Source: Glebionis coronaria | Taxonomy: Eukaryota > Streptophyta > Magnoliopsida > Asterales > Asteraceae | Assembly: GCA_025667525.1 (NCBI GenBank) | Contig: CM046877.1 | Coordinates: forward strand, 26,130,737-26,194,736 | Direction: 5' to 3' | DNA: 64,000 nt | In this document: positions 30,260 through 42,898 of the stretch, piece by piece | Numbering within the stretch: the first letter of the stretch is position 1 | Layout: every line of letters starts with the position of its first letter | Notes under the pieces: generated by a model | What the model was told of the DNA's origin: nothing | Databases searched by the model: none | The model's input: only the letters and a program-made list of their open reading frames with translations | Program-made: the position numbers and the translations under genes

Positions 30260-33186
30260 TGTAAAACCCGCATGCTTTTACCATGCATAGTACCCTTAGG
30301 ATCGTACGTACTAGTTAAAAACTTTCCTAATATAGCATGATTACGATTACGTGTTAGGAGTTTATGTATTACGTACGTGTTAGAACACGATAAGTATTTT
30401 ATTTGCACAATCACGTAATAATTATTTAGCAATAATTAATCACGAGCATACGATCACGCAATCACGAGCGTAATTAAAACACGAGCTATTATTAATTACG
30501 TATATATATTTAATACGAGCGTAATTAAATATATAAGAGTATGGTATTTACGTAACGAGAACATTTAAAACACGAACTTAATTAAACATAAACGTGTACT
30601 AAATAACAAGACACGAAACGAGGTACGGGAACCCCACGAGGGAGTCCCTACCCGCGGCCAAAACAAGGTAATGGGCCAAGCCCATTACCAATTTTACTAA
30701 GAGAGGGATAAATAGAGTTTTACTACTCAAAATTACTTTTACAGAAGATTTCAAGAAAACCTAAAATCTCCTTTTTCTCCTCCTTTGTGTGCCGCCACCT
30801 TCAAATCACCAACAAGGTGATTCATTGATCTCGGATCTTGATGTTTTATTGTTTGTTCGTGTTTGTTCTTCACCCTCTTGATCCACGAATACGGTAAAAA
30901 CCTTTTTAACCTTTTTATTTTTAATTAATCTTTTATTAATTATGAACACGTGATGTTTTTTATAAAAACACATTAATTTAACATAGATCTAACATGTTTT
31001 GATCATTAATTAATCAAGGGTCGATCAAAGGGGTGTTTGTTTTTGGGCCGTAAGGTACAACCGATCCCAAGGGGGTTCGGTTTGTTTTAGCCGACCACCA
31101 CCAAGACCTTTTTGGTCTTGGTTGGTGTGTGTGGGTCCCACGACAGCAAGGGGGTACCTCGATTTGGTTCAGGGTATGGTGTTGTTTCATATCCGGTTCA
31201 TGTTTTTAGGCTTAGATCCGGATCATGATTATGTTAGTTGTTTATGTTATAAACTTATGTTAAAAATTAAATTAATAAAAAGATGAGATTAATTTAATAA
31301 CATGACTTAGGTTAATTAATTATTAATAATCATGAAATTATTTTTAACCTAAGTATTTATATTATTAAGACTTATAATTAATTAATTATTTAAAACCATG
31401 GATATAATTAATTAATTAATCATGACTTAGGTTATATTATTAATATTTAATAATACATATTTTAACCTAATTATTTAATATTTAATTAAAAACATGTCAT
31501 ACTTTAATTAAATATTATAACCTATAGTTTAATTAAATTACATGAAATAATTATTAAACTATATAATATATCATATGACTTAGGAAATAAGCATGAAAAC
31601 ACTTAGGCTTATTTACTTAGCTTATTTAACCAGCTATTTTTAGAAACTTAGTTATATAAGGCAGCTAATCTATTTATGGAAACTTATTTATTTAAGGCAG
31701 CTAATCTATTTATGGAAACATTCTATTTTTAGAAACTTATCTATTTTAAGCAGTAAATCTATTTTTGGAAACTTTCTATTTTTGGAAACTTGCTATTTTT
31801 AGAAACTTTCTATTTTTGGAAACTTTCTATTTTTGGTAACTTTCTATTTTTGGAAACTTTCTATTTTGGTAACTTTCTATTTTTGGAAACATTCTATTTT
31901 TGGAAACTTTCTATTTTAGGAAACCTGCTATTTTTGAAAAGTTACTTATTATTACACAGTAAGTATAATAACACATGAAATACCAGAAATACTTAATCAG
32001 ATTAAGCAGAATATAAGATTTAATACAGTTTAAGGCTTTAAACAGTAAAACATAGTAAGAACACATAAAATAAGCTAAGACATGATATAAAACCAGCTAT
32101 GTATGTAGTAAGCAGATACTTATTTCATGTACGTATTTATGTAGCACTAGTGTTTCGGAAGTAGGATTCTCGCAGTTCATCGTTCTCGTTCACTGGACAT
32201 AAGGTACGGATTCCCGTCCTTTCAGTATGGACATACTTTCCCTATTAGGATTTCCCTGTATGCAGCCAACTGTTTTCCCATAGTATAAGTATGAGTTTGA
32301 TTGCTTATGTTTAAATATGATTACCTATAGCCATATACATGCATGACCAGTTTCACCTAGTTATGGAGGTACCATAACCATAATATTAGAGGCACTGATG
32401 TTATGACTTCACCACAGCGGAGTGATTGCTCGTGGCGTCCCTTCAGCTTTGGCCATTTATTTATATTTATCATGTGGGGCGTATGGGTGCATCCTAGTTA
32501 CACGTTTTTATTCAGGATTACATGGTGAATGTGGTGTGTGCCTTGCATCCTTCACAAGGAGCTGATCCCTCCTACCCATAAACCAGTATATTAAACTAAA
32601 GGCAGCCCCTCTAATTTGCATGATGAGGTCACCCCTCCAATTATTCATGCACGGTGGATATTCATGACCTATATTGGCTAATGGTAAAATATGACAAATA
32701 GTTTTGATAAGATAAACATAAGACTTTCAAACTATAAAACCAGTTTTATTAAGACTTAACCAGGTTACTCGGGACTTAGTTTCTTCCACTGTTATTATGT
32801 TATGTGCTTACCCTATTCATGCTTTATTGTACATCCGTGCACTGAGCGTATTGCTCAGCCGTTTTCCTTTTCTATGTTCCCAAAACGGCAGGTACTCAGG
32901 GACGCTCGTAGACACTAAGAGTACGTGCATATGGACTGGAAGCTGTCTAGCCTTCTTTACATTATGCATTTCTTTTCATTATGATACTTATGCTTTGGAC
33001 ATTGTTTCTTCCTTTTCCTTTACTATACTATGTTTGTGTGTGATGAGCTTTACTTTTGGACTACCGATGTTTGATTCCGGTATTTTCCTTTATATGGTCA
33101 AGTAATGTTTAGACATTTTACCTTGTATGCATTGATGACACGCCATAATTACTGTGATATTTCCATTTCCAAAATGGGGTGTTACA
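30260..33186 (+). repeat. 5' LTR of element D
   Basis: 2927 bp. It contains an AT-rich segment with ATTAATTA words (31250-31600), a 17-bp minisatellite (31700-31940) and a likely transcription start region near 30710 (GATAAATAGAG). It ends GGGGTGTTACA before the primer-binding site. Confidence 0.9.
31735..31935 (+). repeat. 17-bp minisatellite in the element D 5' LTR
   Basis: Tandem copies of TTTCTATTTTTGGAAAC with small variants (GGTAAC, ATTTTGG). The equivalent in the right LTR is 39985-40175, with fewer copies and a different order of variants. Confidence 0.8.
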
Positions 33187-33190
33187 ATTA

Positions 33191-33203
33191 TGGTATCAGA
33201 GCC
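33191..33203 (+). other. Primer-binding site of element D
   Basis: TGGTATCAGAGCC, four bases after the LTR; it matches the 3' end of initiator tRNA-Met. Confidence 0.9.
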
Positions 33204-33646
33204 AAGGCTTCGACCTGTAGGCTCTCAAATATGACCTGTGATTAGTGGGTAGTCACTACGGTCTTCCTAGAACTGACAGTTGTTTTCATGCATTCATCAT
33301 TTTTAAGCATACATATATATGTCATTGTTACAGGGTTTTTGACTAAGTAATGGTTGGTACTGGACTGGCCCTATTTAGTCGCATGTGTATTATCGAAACT
33401 TTTAGAATTGGGACCGACCCATAGGCGTCCCCTCGATATGTCTTTTGTTTTGAGTGAACTGACCAGAGGCGTTCACTCTCGAGCATACAAAGTTTTCATA
33501 AAACTGCATCATGCATTCATACACAAAATTTTCTTGCATAAAATTTTTCTCGTGGAATTTTTTTTAGTATAATTTTTTTTTTCATATATATATTTATATT
33601 CTATGTTTTGAACTGTTTAATCATATGTTTTATGTTATACTATCAG

Positions 33647-34374
33647 ATGGTTCTCACACGCGAACAGGAGCAGCTCAATGCTGCAATTTAGGCTGCCATG
33701 CAGGCCTTGCTTCCTCAACTGAGGAATGACATCCGTGCTGAAGTCCAAGCTGCCAACAATCAGCAGCAGAATCAGGCACCTCCTCCTCCTCCTCTAGTGA
33801 CATTAGCAGTATGGCTGGAGAGATTCAACAAGCTCCGCCCTCGAGCTTTTGAAAAGACTGATAGCCCCAGCGATGCTGAAAGCTGGTTGGCTCACATTGA
33901 GACGATCTTCAACGCTATGGGCTGTGACCCCGCATACAAGGCGAGGTTGGCATGTTATCGGTTCGAAGGCGATGTACTCAACTGGTGGTTAGCTTTGATG
34001 CAATCTGAAGGTGGTGATGAATGGGTGGCTGGTTTGACTTGGGCTCAGTTCAAGGAAAGGGTGATGAAGCAGTTCTTTCCCAAGGCTGAACAGGACAAAC
34101 TCAAGAGAGAGTACCATGGGATCCGTCAGAGGGCTGGGGAGAATAGCAACGAGTTTATGCTGCGCTTTCTTCGCTTGGCTGGTTTCCTTGGTGCGGCAGC
34201 AGGTACTCCAGAAGAGCAGGCACATCACTTCAGATGGGCTCTTCGCACATCAGTCGCAAACAATCTGGTGTGTGTTACGTTCAATACTGTAGCACAAGTG
34301 GCCGATGCAGCACGGAAACTGGAGATGCTGCAGGAGAGGGATGAGTTCGGGGAAGCTGAAAGACCCGACAAGAG
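33647..34374 (+). pseudogene. Element D gag, exon 1 (capsid region)
   Basis: Starts MVLTREQEQLNAAI, followed by a TAG at 33689-33691 (probable CAG to TAG) and then an otherwise open frame. Capsid motifs of Retrotrans_gag are clear: WLERFNKLRPRAFEKTDSPS, AESWLAHIETIFNAMGC, ARLACYRFEGDVLNWWLAL, LTWAQFKERVMKQFFPKAEQ and NEFMLRFLRLAGF. The frame reaches AGG then TAA, but a GT donor at 34375 lets the reading continue after splicing in the correct phase (see the intron entry). It is the structural Gag of an active element. Confidence 0.85.
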
Positions 34375-35083
34375 GTAAAACCTTCGTATTCAAGCGGTGA
34401 TCAATCCGTATACTTTCCATATGTCAATTATTCATCTCTTTAAATGTATCTTCCAGGCAGAAAACTGGGGACCGGTCTCAGCCGGCTACTCAGCAACAGC
34501 CTCATCAGCCCAAAGGAAATGGTCAGACTAATGACCGATCTGCTATGGATAGGCGTGGCGGTAATGACAATTACCGTAACAACGCCGGGCAATCCAGCAA
34601 CAGCAGGTCCTAATACTTACGAAATTTCTTATGTTTTATGTTATAACTCATATTCTGACACTTTAGCAAACTTCTACCAGGAACCATGGAAACGGTAGGG
34701 ACCAGAACCAGAGAGGTTCGCAGCCTAGCCGTCCAGCTATCACTGGTATTCAATCTTACGATTATCCGCTTCGTCCTTTGTACCCAACTATTATGTCTCA
34801 TGTAAAATGTTTTATCAGGTCCTCAGCCAGCCAGAGCACCTGCTGGAGGATACACTCATCCTCTTTGCTCTACTTGCCACCGTAGGCACCCAGGACCATG
34901 TCACCGTAATACTGATGCGTGCTTCAATTGTGGTCTTCCTGGCCATATTATGAAGGATTGCCGTAAGGGCGAGATGGAGGGTACATCGGGACATGCTGAT
35001 ACCAAGCCGCCTCCTACTGCCGGGCGTGTCTACACGACATCTCGAGACCAGGCCAACAAGTCTACAGGTACCACAATGGAATC
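34375..35083 (+). pseudogene. Element D gag 3' exons with three small introns, zinc knuckle
   Basis: Three GT-AG segments (34375-34456, 34607-34680 and 34746-34818; 82, 74 and 73 bp) interrupt a reading frame. Removing them keeps the phase each time (AG|G, AG|G and G|GT) and yields a continuous basic Gln/Asn/Arg-rich region, then CSTCHRRHPGPCHRNTDACF and the CCHC knuckle CFNCGLPGHIMKDC (34915-34965). A one-base deletion near 35066 separates this from the protease frame. The introns are inferred from sequence only. Confidence 0.65.
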
Positions 35084-37105
35084 TTGTATATGTATGGTCG
35101 CGCTGCATGTGTTCTTTTCGATACGGGTGCTACTCACTCGGTTATTTCTACTGTTTATGCTAAGAACGTTAGGATGCCTCCCTTGCCACTAGAAAATAGG
35201 CTTACTATTTCCACGCCTTTGAGGGACTCTGTATTAATCACCCATGTATACAAGAGTCTTCCCTTAGAATTTGATGATAAGGTTCGGCCTGTCGACGCAC
35301 TTCCGCTGGACATGAAAGACTTCAACATGATTTTGGGCATGGATTGGCTATCCAAGTATCATGCTACCATAGACTGCCATTCATATCGAGTTATCTTCGG
35401 TGATGTCAATGCACCAGAGTACATTCATAATGGGTTCATACCCGGACGGTCTTTACAAATCATATCCACCCTGCAAGCGCGTGCACTCCTGTCACATGGC
35501 TGCGAGGGTTATCTAGCTACGGTTCACGACATGGATGTTGAATCTCCATCGATTCAGGATCAACCGATAGTGTCGGATTTCCAAGACGTGTTTCCAGCAG
35601 AACTTCCGGGCATACCACCTGCACTAGAAGTGGAATTCAGTATCGAGCTGGTTCCAAGAGCTGAACCAATCTCCAAGGCTCCTTATCGCATGGCTCCCAT
35701 AGAGCTGAAGGAGCTGAAGGATCAACTGCAAGAACTTCTTGAACGAGGTTTCATTCGACCGAGCGCATCTCCATGGGGTGCACCGATCTTGTTTGTTAAG
35801 AAGAAGGACGGCAGTATGCGTCTTTGCATAGACTATCGCGAGCTCAACAAGATTACTATTCGGAATAGGTATCCACTGCCACGCATTGACGATCTGTTTG
35901 ACCAACTCCAAGGGGCCAAACACTTCTCCAAGATCGATCTTAGGTCAGGCTATCATCAGCTACGGGTCAAGGAGTAGGACATTGCTAAGACTGCCTTTCG
36001 TACTCATTATGGCCACTACGAGTTTGTAGTTATGCCATTTGGCCTGACAAATGCCCCAGCAGTGTTCATGGATCTGATGAACAGAATCTTCCATGAATTT
36101 CTGGACAAGTTTGTCATTGTTTTCATCGATGACATCCTGATTTTCTCTAAGTCCAAGGAGGAGCACGAAGACCATCTTCGTACAGTACTACAGATTCTTC
36201 GCCAGAAGCAGTTGTATGCTAAATTCTCCAAGTGTGAGTTCTGGTTAGACAAGGTGGCATTCTTAGGTCACATTGTATCAGCAGAAGGAATCACTATGGA
36301 TCCAGCGAAGGTTGAGGCCATTACTAAGTGGCCGAGGCCAACATCAGCGACGGAAGTTCGCAGTTTCTTAGGCTTAGCTGGCTATTACCGTAGGTTCGTG
36401 GAGAACTTTTCCCGACTAGCACTACCATTGACCAAACTGATGCGGAAAGGGGAGAAATTCGTCTGGACTGAAGATCGAGAGAAGAGCTTTGAAGACCTGA
36501 AGCAGAAGCTAGTATCTGCACCTATTCTTACTCTACCATCTGGTACGGGTGGATTTCAAATCTACAGCGATGCATCGGGGAAGGGACTTGGCTGTGTTCT
36601 CATGCAACATGGGAAAGTGATCTCGTACGCTTCACGGCAGCTTAAGCCTTATGAAGAGAATTACCCCACGCACGATCTGGAACTTGCTGCAGTCGTGTTT
36701 GCATTAAAGATATGGAGACACTACTTATATGGAGAATCATGTGACATTTTCACGGACCACAAGAGCTTGAAGTATATCTTCACTCAGCGTGAATTGAACA
36801 TGAGACAGAGAAGATGGTTAGAGCTGTTGAAGGATTATGACATTAATCTGCAGTATCATCCCGGAAAGGCAAATGTAGTAGCAGATGCCCTTAGCAGGAA
36901 GTCCGGAATGATCAACAGCATTAGAATCGAAGAGGAAATCATAAGATACTTGGAGCGACTAGACATCGAGATCATGATACGTGGACAACACAGTTACTGG
37001 GCTAATCTTAGAATAGAACCCGAGTTACTATCTAAGATCAAGGAAGCTCAGAAGGATGACGGAGAAATATGGGCGATAATACAGAATTTAGAGAAGCAGA
37101 CATAA
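35084..37105 (+). pseudogene. Element D protease, reverse transcriptase and RNase H
   Basis: Protease: [13 protein letters not shown], with the catalytic DTG present, and [13 protein letters not shown]. Reverse transcriptase: [35 protein letters not shown], a TAG at 35975-35977 (CAG in relatives), then [18 protein letters not shown] and the catalytic [10 protein letters not shown]. RNase [51 protein letters not shown] and [15 protein letters not shown]. The frame is open on both sides of the single TAG. It would copy element RNA into cDNA in the cytoplasm. Confidence 0.92.
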
Positions 37106-38446
37106 TTCTGAGTAGATGCAGATGGTATCGTATGGCAGAGCACTAGACTTTTTGTTCCTGACGACCAAGAACTCCGGGAAGCTTTGCTAGCAGAAGCTCA
37201 TAGCTCCCCATTCTCGATACATCCTGGTTCAACCAAAATGTACCACGGCATCAAGCAGTACTTTTGGTGGAGTGGTATGAAACAGGATGTGGCCACTTAT
37301 GTCTCCAAATGTCTTACCTGCCAGCAGGTTAAGATCGAGCATCAGCGATCTGGCGGTCTCCTTCAACCGTTAGATATTCCAGAGTGGAAGTGGGACAAAA
37401 TCACCATGGATTTTGTTATCGGTCTTCCGCCAACCAAAAGGAAGCACGATGCAATTTGGGTTATCGTTGATCGACTTACCAAATCAGCTCATTTCTTACC
37501 GATCCGCAAGGAAGATCCGGTAAGTAAACTCGCAGATACGTACAGACGATAGATCATGAGACTACACGGTGCACCATCTAGCATCATCTCAGACAGAGAT
37601 CCTCGATTCACTTCGCGCTTTTGGAAAAGTCTGCAGAAAGCTTGGGGAACACAACTTAAGCTTAGCACGGCTTTTCATCCTCAAACGGACGGACTGTCGG
37701 AGCGAACCATTCAAACATTGGAGGATATGTTGAGATCATGTGCGTTGGAATGGACGGGTGATTGGGACGAATACATCTGTTTGGTGGAGTTTGCGTACAA
37801 GAACAGCTGGCACGCGAGCATCAAGTGTGCTCCGTTTGAAATGTTGTATGGCAGAAAGTGTCGCGCCCCAATCTGCTGGGATCAGGTTGGCGAGCGAACA
37901 CTCGAAGGACCAGAAATCATAGAGATGACAAACGAGAAGATCGCAGTAGCTAGGCAGAAGATTCAGGAGGCACGGTCACGTCAAAAGAGTTACGCCGACA
38001 AGCATCGTAGGGATTTACACTTTAACGTAGGAGATCACGCCTTCCTTAAGGTTTCGCCGGCACGTGGTGTTAGACGCTTCAGGATTAAAGGGAAGCTCAG
38101 TCCTCGTTTCATCGGACCGTTTGATATCATTGAACGAGTCGGTGAAGTATCTTACCGATTGGCGTTACCTCCGCAGCTTTCGCATGTGCACAATGTGTTT
38201 CATGTGTCCTTACTCAGAGGGTATCAATATCATCCCCTTCACATGGTTCAGTATCCACTGGAACAGATTCGTGAAGATCTCACTTTTATAGAAGAACCTG
38301 AACGAGTTCTTGACAGGCAAGAACGAGTCATGAGAAAGAAGACGATTCCATTCGTCAAAATTCTATGGAGGGATCATACCGAGCGGGAAGCCACTTGGGA
38401 AACAGAGGAGTCTATCCGGGCTTCTTACCATCATTTCATATTTTGA
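37106..38446 (+). pseudogene. Element D integrase with chromodomain-like C-terminus
   Basis: Two stops at 37103-37111 precede the HHCC zinc region (HPGSTKMYHGIKQYFWW, CLTCQQVK). The DDE core is MDFVIGLPPTKRKHDAIWVI (Asp), [12 protein letters not shown] (Asp) and [12 protein letters not shown] (Glu). A further TAG lies at 37553-37555. The C-terminal GPY/F-type segment ([20 protein letters not shown]) is followed by a chromodomain-like end ([20 protein letters not shown]) at 38340-38446, as in Tekay chromoviruses, where it directs integration to heterochromatin. Confidence 0.9.
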
Positions 38447-38510
38447 ATTCGGGTATGTTCTTCTTTTCCAGTTTACGTTATCTATAATTCGGGGACGAAT
38501 TATTCTTTTT

Positions 38511-38523
38511 AGGGGGGAAGAGT
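38511..38523 (+). other. Polypurine tract of element D
   Basis: AGGGGGGAAGAGT lies directly before the right LTR. Confidence 0.8.
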
Positions 38524-41417
38524 TATAAAACCCGCATGCTTTTACCATGCATAGTACCCTTAGGATCGTACGTACTAGTTAAAAACTTTCCTAATATAGC
38601 ATGATTACGATTACGTGTTAGGAGTTTATGTATTACGTACGTGTTAGAACACGATAAGTATTTTATTTGCACAATCACGTAATAATTATTTAGCAATAAT
38701 TAATCACGAGCATACGATCACGAAATCACGAGCGTATCTAAAACACGAGCTATTATTAATTACGTATATATATTTAATACGAGCGTAATTAAATATATAA
38801 GAGTATGGTATTTACGTAACGAGAACATTTAAAACACGAACTTAATTAAACATAAACGTGTACTAAATAACAAGACACGAAACGAGGTACGGGAACCCCA
38901 CGAGGGAGTCCCTACCCGCGGACAAAACAAGGTAATGGGCCAAGCCCATTACCAATTTTACTAAGAGGGGGATAAATAGAGTTTTACTACTCAAAATTAC
39001 TTTTACAGAAGATTTCAAGAAAACCTAAAATCTCCTTTCTCTCCTCCTTTGTGTGCCGCCACCTTCAAATCACCAACAAGGTGATTCATTGATCTCGGAT
39101 CTTGAAGTTTTATTGTTTGTTCGTGTTTGTTCTTCACCCTCTTGATCCACGAATACGGTAAAACCTTTTTAACCTTTTTTCTTTTTAATTAATCTTTTAT
39201 TAATTATGAACACGTGATGTTTTTTATAAAAACACATTAATTTAACATAGATCTAACATGTTTTGATCATTAATTAATCAAAGGGTCGATCAAAGGGGTG
39301 TTTGTTTTTGGGCCGCAAGGTACAACCGACCCCAAGGGGGTTCGGTTTGTTATAGCCGACCACCACCAAGACCTTTTGGTCTTGGTTGGTGCGTGTGGGT
39401 CCCACGGCAGCAAGGGGGTACCCCGATTTGGTTCGGGGTACGGTGTTGTTTCATATCCGGTTCATGTTTTTAGGCTTAGATCCGGATCATGATTATGATC
39501 GTTGTTTATGTTATAAACTTATGTTAAAAATTAAATTAATAAAAAGATGAGATTAATTTAATAACATGACTTAGGTTAATTAGTTATTAATAATCATGAA
39601 ATTATTTTTAACCTAAGTATTTATATTATTAAGACTTATAATTAATTAATTATTTAAAACCATGGATATAATTAATTAATTAATCATGACTTAGGTTATA
39701 TTATTAATATTTAATAATACATATTTTAACCTAAGTATTTAATATATTTAATTAAAAACATGTCATACTTTAATTAAATATTATAACCTATAGTTTAATT
39801 AAATTACATGAAATAATTATTAAACTATATAATATATCATATGACTTAGGAAATAAGCATGAAAACACTTAGGCTTATTTACTTAGCTTATTTAACCAGC
39901 TATTTTTAGAAACTTAGTTATTTAAGGCAGCTAATCTATTTATGGAAACTTATTTAATTAAGGCAGCTAATCTATTTATGGAAACTTTCTATTTTTTGAA
40001 ACTTATCTATTTTAAGCAGTAAATCTATTTTTGGAAACTTTCTATTTTTGGAAACTTTCTATTTTTGGAACTTTCTATTTTTGGTAACTTTCTATTTTTG
40101 GAAACCTTCTATTTTGGTAACTTTCTATTTTTGGAAACTTTCTATTTTAGGAAACCTGCTATTTTTGGAAAGTTACTTATTATTACATAGTAAGTATAAT
40201 AACACATGAAATACCAGAAATGCTTAATCAGTTTAAGCAGAATATAAGATTTAATACAGTTTAAGGCTTTAAACAGTAAAACATAGTAAGAACACATAAA
40301 ATAAGCTAAGACATGATATAAAACCAGCTATCTATGTAGTAAGAAGATACTTATTTCATGTACGTATTTATGTAGCACTAGTGTTTCGGAAGTAGGATTC
40401 TCGTAGTTCATCGTTCTCGTTCACTGGACATAAGGTACGGATTCCCGTCCTTTCAGTATGGACATTCTTTCCTTATTAGGATTTCTCCGTATGCAGCCAA
40501 CTGTTTTCCCGTAGTATAAGTACGAGTTTGATTGCTTATGTTTAAATATGATTACCTATAGCCATATACATGCATGACCAGTTTCACCTAGTTATGGAGG
40601 TACCATAACCATAACATTAGAGGCACTGATGTTATGACATCACCACGGCGGAGTGACTGCTCGTGGCGTCCCTTCAGCTTTGGCCATTTATTTATATTTA
40701 TCATGTGGGGCGTATGGGTGCATCCTAGTTAGACGTTTTTATTCAGGATTACATGGTGAATGTGGTGTGTGCCTTGCATCCTTCACAAGGAGCTGATCCC
40801 TTCTACCCATAAACCAGTATATTAAATTAGAGGCAGCCCCTCTAATTTGCATGATGAGGTCACCCCTCCAATTATTCATGCACGATGGATATTCATGACC
40901 TATATTGGCTAATGGTAAAATATGACAAACAGTTTTGATAAGATAAACATAAGACTTTCAAACTATAAAACCAGTTTTATTAAGACTTAACCAGGTTACT
41001 AGGGACTTAGTTTCTTCCGCTGTTATTATGTTATGTGCTTACCCTATTCATGCTTTATTGTACATCCGTGCACTGAGCGTATTGCTCAGCCGTTTTCCTT
41101 TTCTATGTTCCCAAAACGGCAGGTACTCAGGGATGCTCGTAGACACTAAGAGTACGTGCATATGGACTGGAAGCTGTCTAGCCTTTTTTACATTATGCAT
41201 TTCTTTTCTTTATGATACTTATGCTTTGGACATTGTTTCGTCCTTTTCCTTTACTATACTATGTTTGTGTGTGATGAGCTTTACTTTTGGACTACCGATG
41301 TTTGATTCCGGTATTTTCCTTTATATGGTCAAATAATGTTTAGACATTTTACCTTGTATGCTTTGATGACACGCCATAATTACTGTGATATTTCCATTTC
41401 CAAAATGGGGTGTTACA
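38524..41417 (+). repeat. 3' LTR of element D
   Basis: 2894 bp, collinear and nearly identical with the 5' LTR. Most of the length difference lies in the minisatellite and in short runs. The first bases are TATAAAAC instead of TGTAAAAC, a change of the terminal dinucleotide. Confidence 0.9.
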
Positions 41418-41422
41418 CCTCT

Positions 41423-42259
41423 CCCTTGAGAGGACCTATTATTGTTGTTATTATTATTATTAGACTAATTGTTATTATTATTATTAGACCAATTAGATGG
41501 TCTAGTAGCAAATGCAGAAGAGTTTGGTCTAACAGAAGAATTATGAACCAAGTTATTCTTATGAGATTCAACCCTAGATAGGGTAGCAAATGTAGATTTT
41601 ACATCTGGTAAAGGATCAGAAGTCAATAATTGACTTCTTACAACACTGTAAGTGTCATCCAATCCCATAAGAAACTGCATCAATCTCAAAAGACTATTAT
41701 GACTTTTAAGCTGAGCAGCACCCTCACAAGTACAATTAGGCAAATTAACCAGAGAGTCAAATTGCCTCCATAAACTATTGTAATTGTGATAGTCCTCAGA
41801 TAGAGAAGACCCAGATTGAGTAAGAGAGCATATTTTAAAATGCAAATTATATATCACAGACCCATCATTTTTATCATATGTTTCCTTAAACTCATCCCAA
41901 ACATCTCTAGCATTTTTAGAAAAGATTTGCCCTTGATATAACTCAGAAGAAATACAACCAAGAATCCATGACAATATAACAGCATTACATCTATCCCATT
42001 GTTCTTGTAAGAACTCATCTTCTTTATCTTTAACACATGTACCATCAATAAAACCCAACTTATTTTTAGTATGCAATGCAAGTTTAAAGGCAGCAGCCCA
42101 AACTTTATAATTTTCAGGACCAGACAATTTAGTTGTCACAATTGGGTGACCATTAGTATCAGATGTGTGCAAGTAAAGAGGGTCATTAGGGTGAATGACA
42201 TTAGTATTCTCATCATCAGTATCAGTGACATCTTTATCACTTTTCTTGTCCTCAGACAT
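41423..42259 (-). pseudogene. Copia A gag, N-terminal and central part
   Basis: Starts MSEDKKSDKDVTDTDD. Motifs are GPENYKVWAAAFKLALHTK, CNAVILSWILGCISSELY, ARDVWDEFKETYDKNDGS, FKICSLTQSGSSLSEDYHNY and LMQFLMGLDDTYSVVRSQLL, typical of Copia UBN2-type Gag. An Asn repeat (SNWSNNNNNN) follows. A TAG at 41465-41467 interrupts it, and element D splits it from the zinc knuckle at 30030-30254. Confidence 0.88.
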
Positions 42260-42833
42260 GATGCAAGACAAAGAAAACAAACAAACAACAAAAAACCCCT
42301 TGTAACTCCTCTACAAAGAACTACCAAGAAAGCAAACAAACATCTCAACAATCAATCCACCAAGACTACCTAGTTCCCTTCGACACCTAATCACCCACTA
42401 ACAAACTAAAAAAACCTAAAGAAAGAGAAGAGTGGTATTACAATGCACACGCAGCAACAAGCCACCAATTAGAGAACAAGATTAATGAGATCAAGCGGAT
42501 CTCATAAATCAAACCAGCACAGCGGAAAACTCACCTGAAAACAGGTTAAAACAACAAAAAACTAACAGAAAATAACCTCAATTACCTCCAATCAAAGAAA
42601 CCCTAATTTCTGAAATTTAGAGTTTTTTGATAAAACTTACCAGATATGCAATTAAACCTAATTAGTTGCACAAGAACCCAATTAATCACCACAGAACACC
42701 AAGAATCAGAAAACCCCCAAATTTTTGAAACCCTAAAAAATTTAATCGATCAAATCTTGTGATTAAACACAATCAAAGCACGATTAATCACAAGATTAAT
42801 CAATTAAATTTTTTCCGAAAGGTAACATTTTGG
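42260..42833 (-). other. Element A leader, 5'-truncated, and right junction
   Basis: Leader sequence is collinear with 15761-16294 of the inverted copy. Homology stops near 42816 (ATTGATTAATC), so the LTR, the primer-binding site and about 50 bp of leader are missing. About 25 bp of unassigned sequence (CCGAAAGGTAACATTTTGG) precede a 15-bp copy of the sequence found left of 15249. Confidence 0.7.
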
Positions 42834-42898
42834 TATATAATTGATTTTAACTAAGGAAAAGAGTTTGGCGTATTACTAACCTTTGTTTTGGTCCTTCC

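Larger units (their letters stand above)
30260..41417 (+). mobile_element. Tekay-type Ty3/Gypsy element D
   Basis: 11.2 kb, flanked by the target duplication CCTCT (30255-30259 and 41418-41422) inside the gag of element A. LTRs of about 2.9 kb start TGTAAAACCCG (TATAAAACCCG in the right one) and end TGTTACA. The primer-binding site is initiator tRNA-Met type. Domain order is gag, PR, RT, RH, INT with a chromodomain-like C-terminus, which places it in the Tekay/Del chromovirus lineage. Several nonsense codons make it inactive, but most domains are full length. Confidence 0.9.
16843..42833 (-). mobile_element. Copia element A (minus strand), interrupted by elements C and D
   Basis: Read on the minus strand, right to left: leader (from about 42820; 5' LTR missing), gag, [D], zinc knuckle, protease, [C], integrase, reverse transcriptase, RNase H, polypurine tract, 3' LTR, then again a primer-binding site and ~100 bp of leader. 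Domain order PR-INT-RT-RH defines it as Ty1/Copia. Without the insertions it is about 5.7 kb. It sits in intron 2 of the F-box pseudogene. Frameshifts, stops and a lost protease aspartate make it inactive. Confidence 0.85.

Noticed and set aside
31790..31978. Frame of repeated FLETFYFWKLS-like peptides
   Set aside because: It is the translation of the 17-bp LTR minisatellite and is not maintained in the other LTR.
32797..33105. 102-codon frame present in both LTRs of element D (also 41028-41336)
   Set aside because: Presence in both LTRs follows from LTR identity; there is no domain or codon bias, and it lies in the transcribed leader/terminator part.
35084..38446. An intact, active Tekay pol
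   Set aside because: Stops at 35975, 37103-37111 and 37553 interrupt it, although all catalytic motifs are legible.
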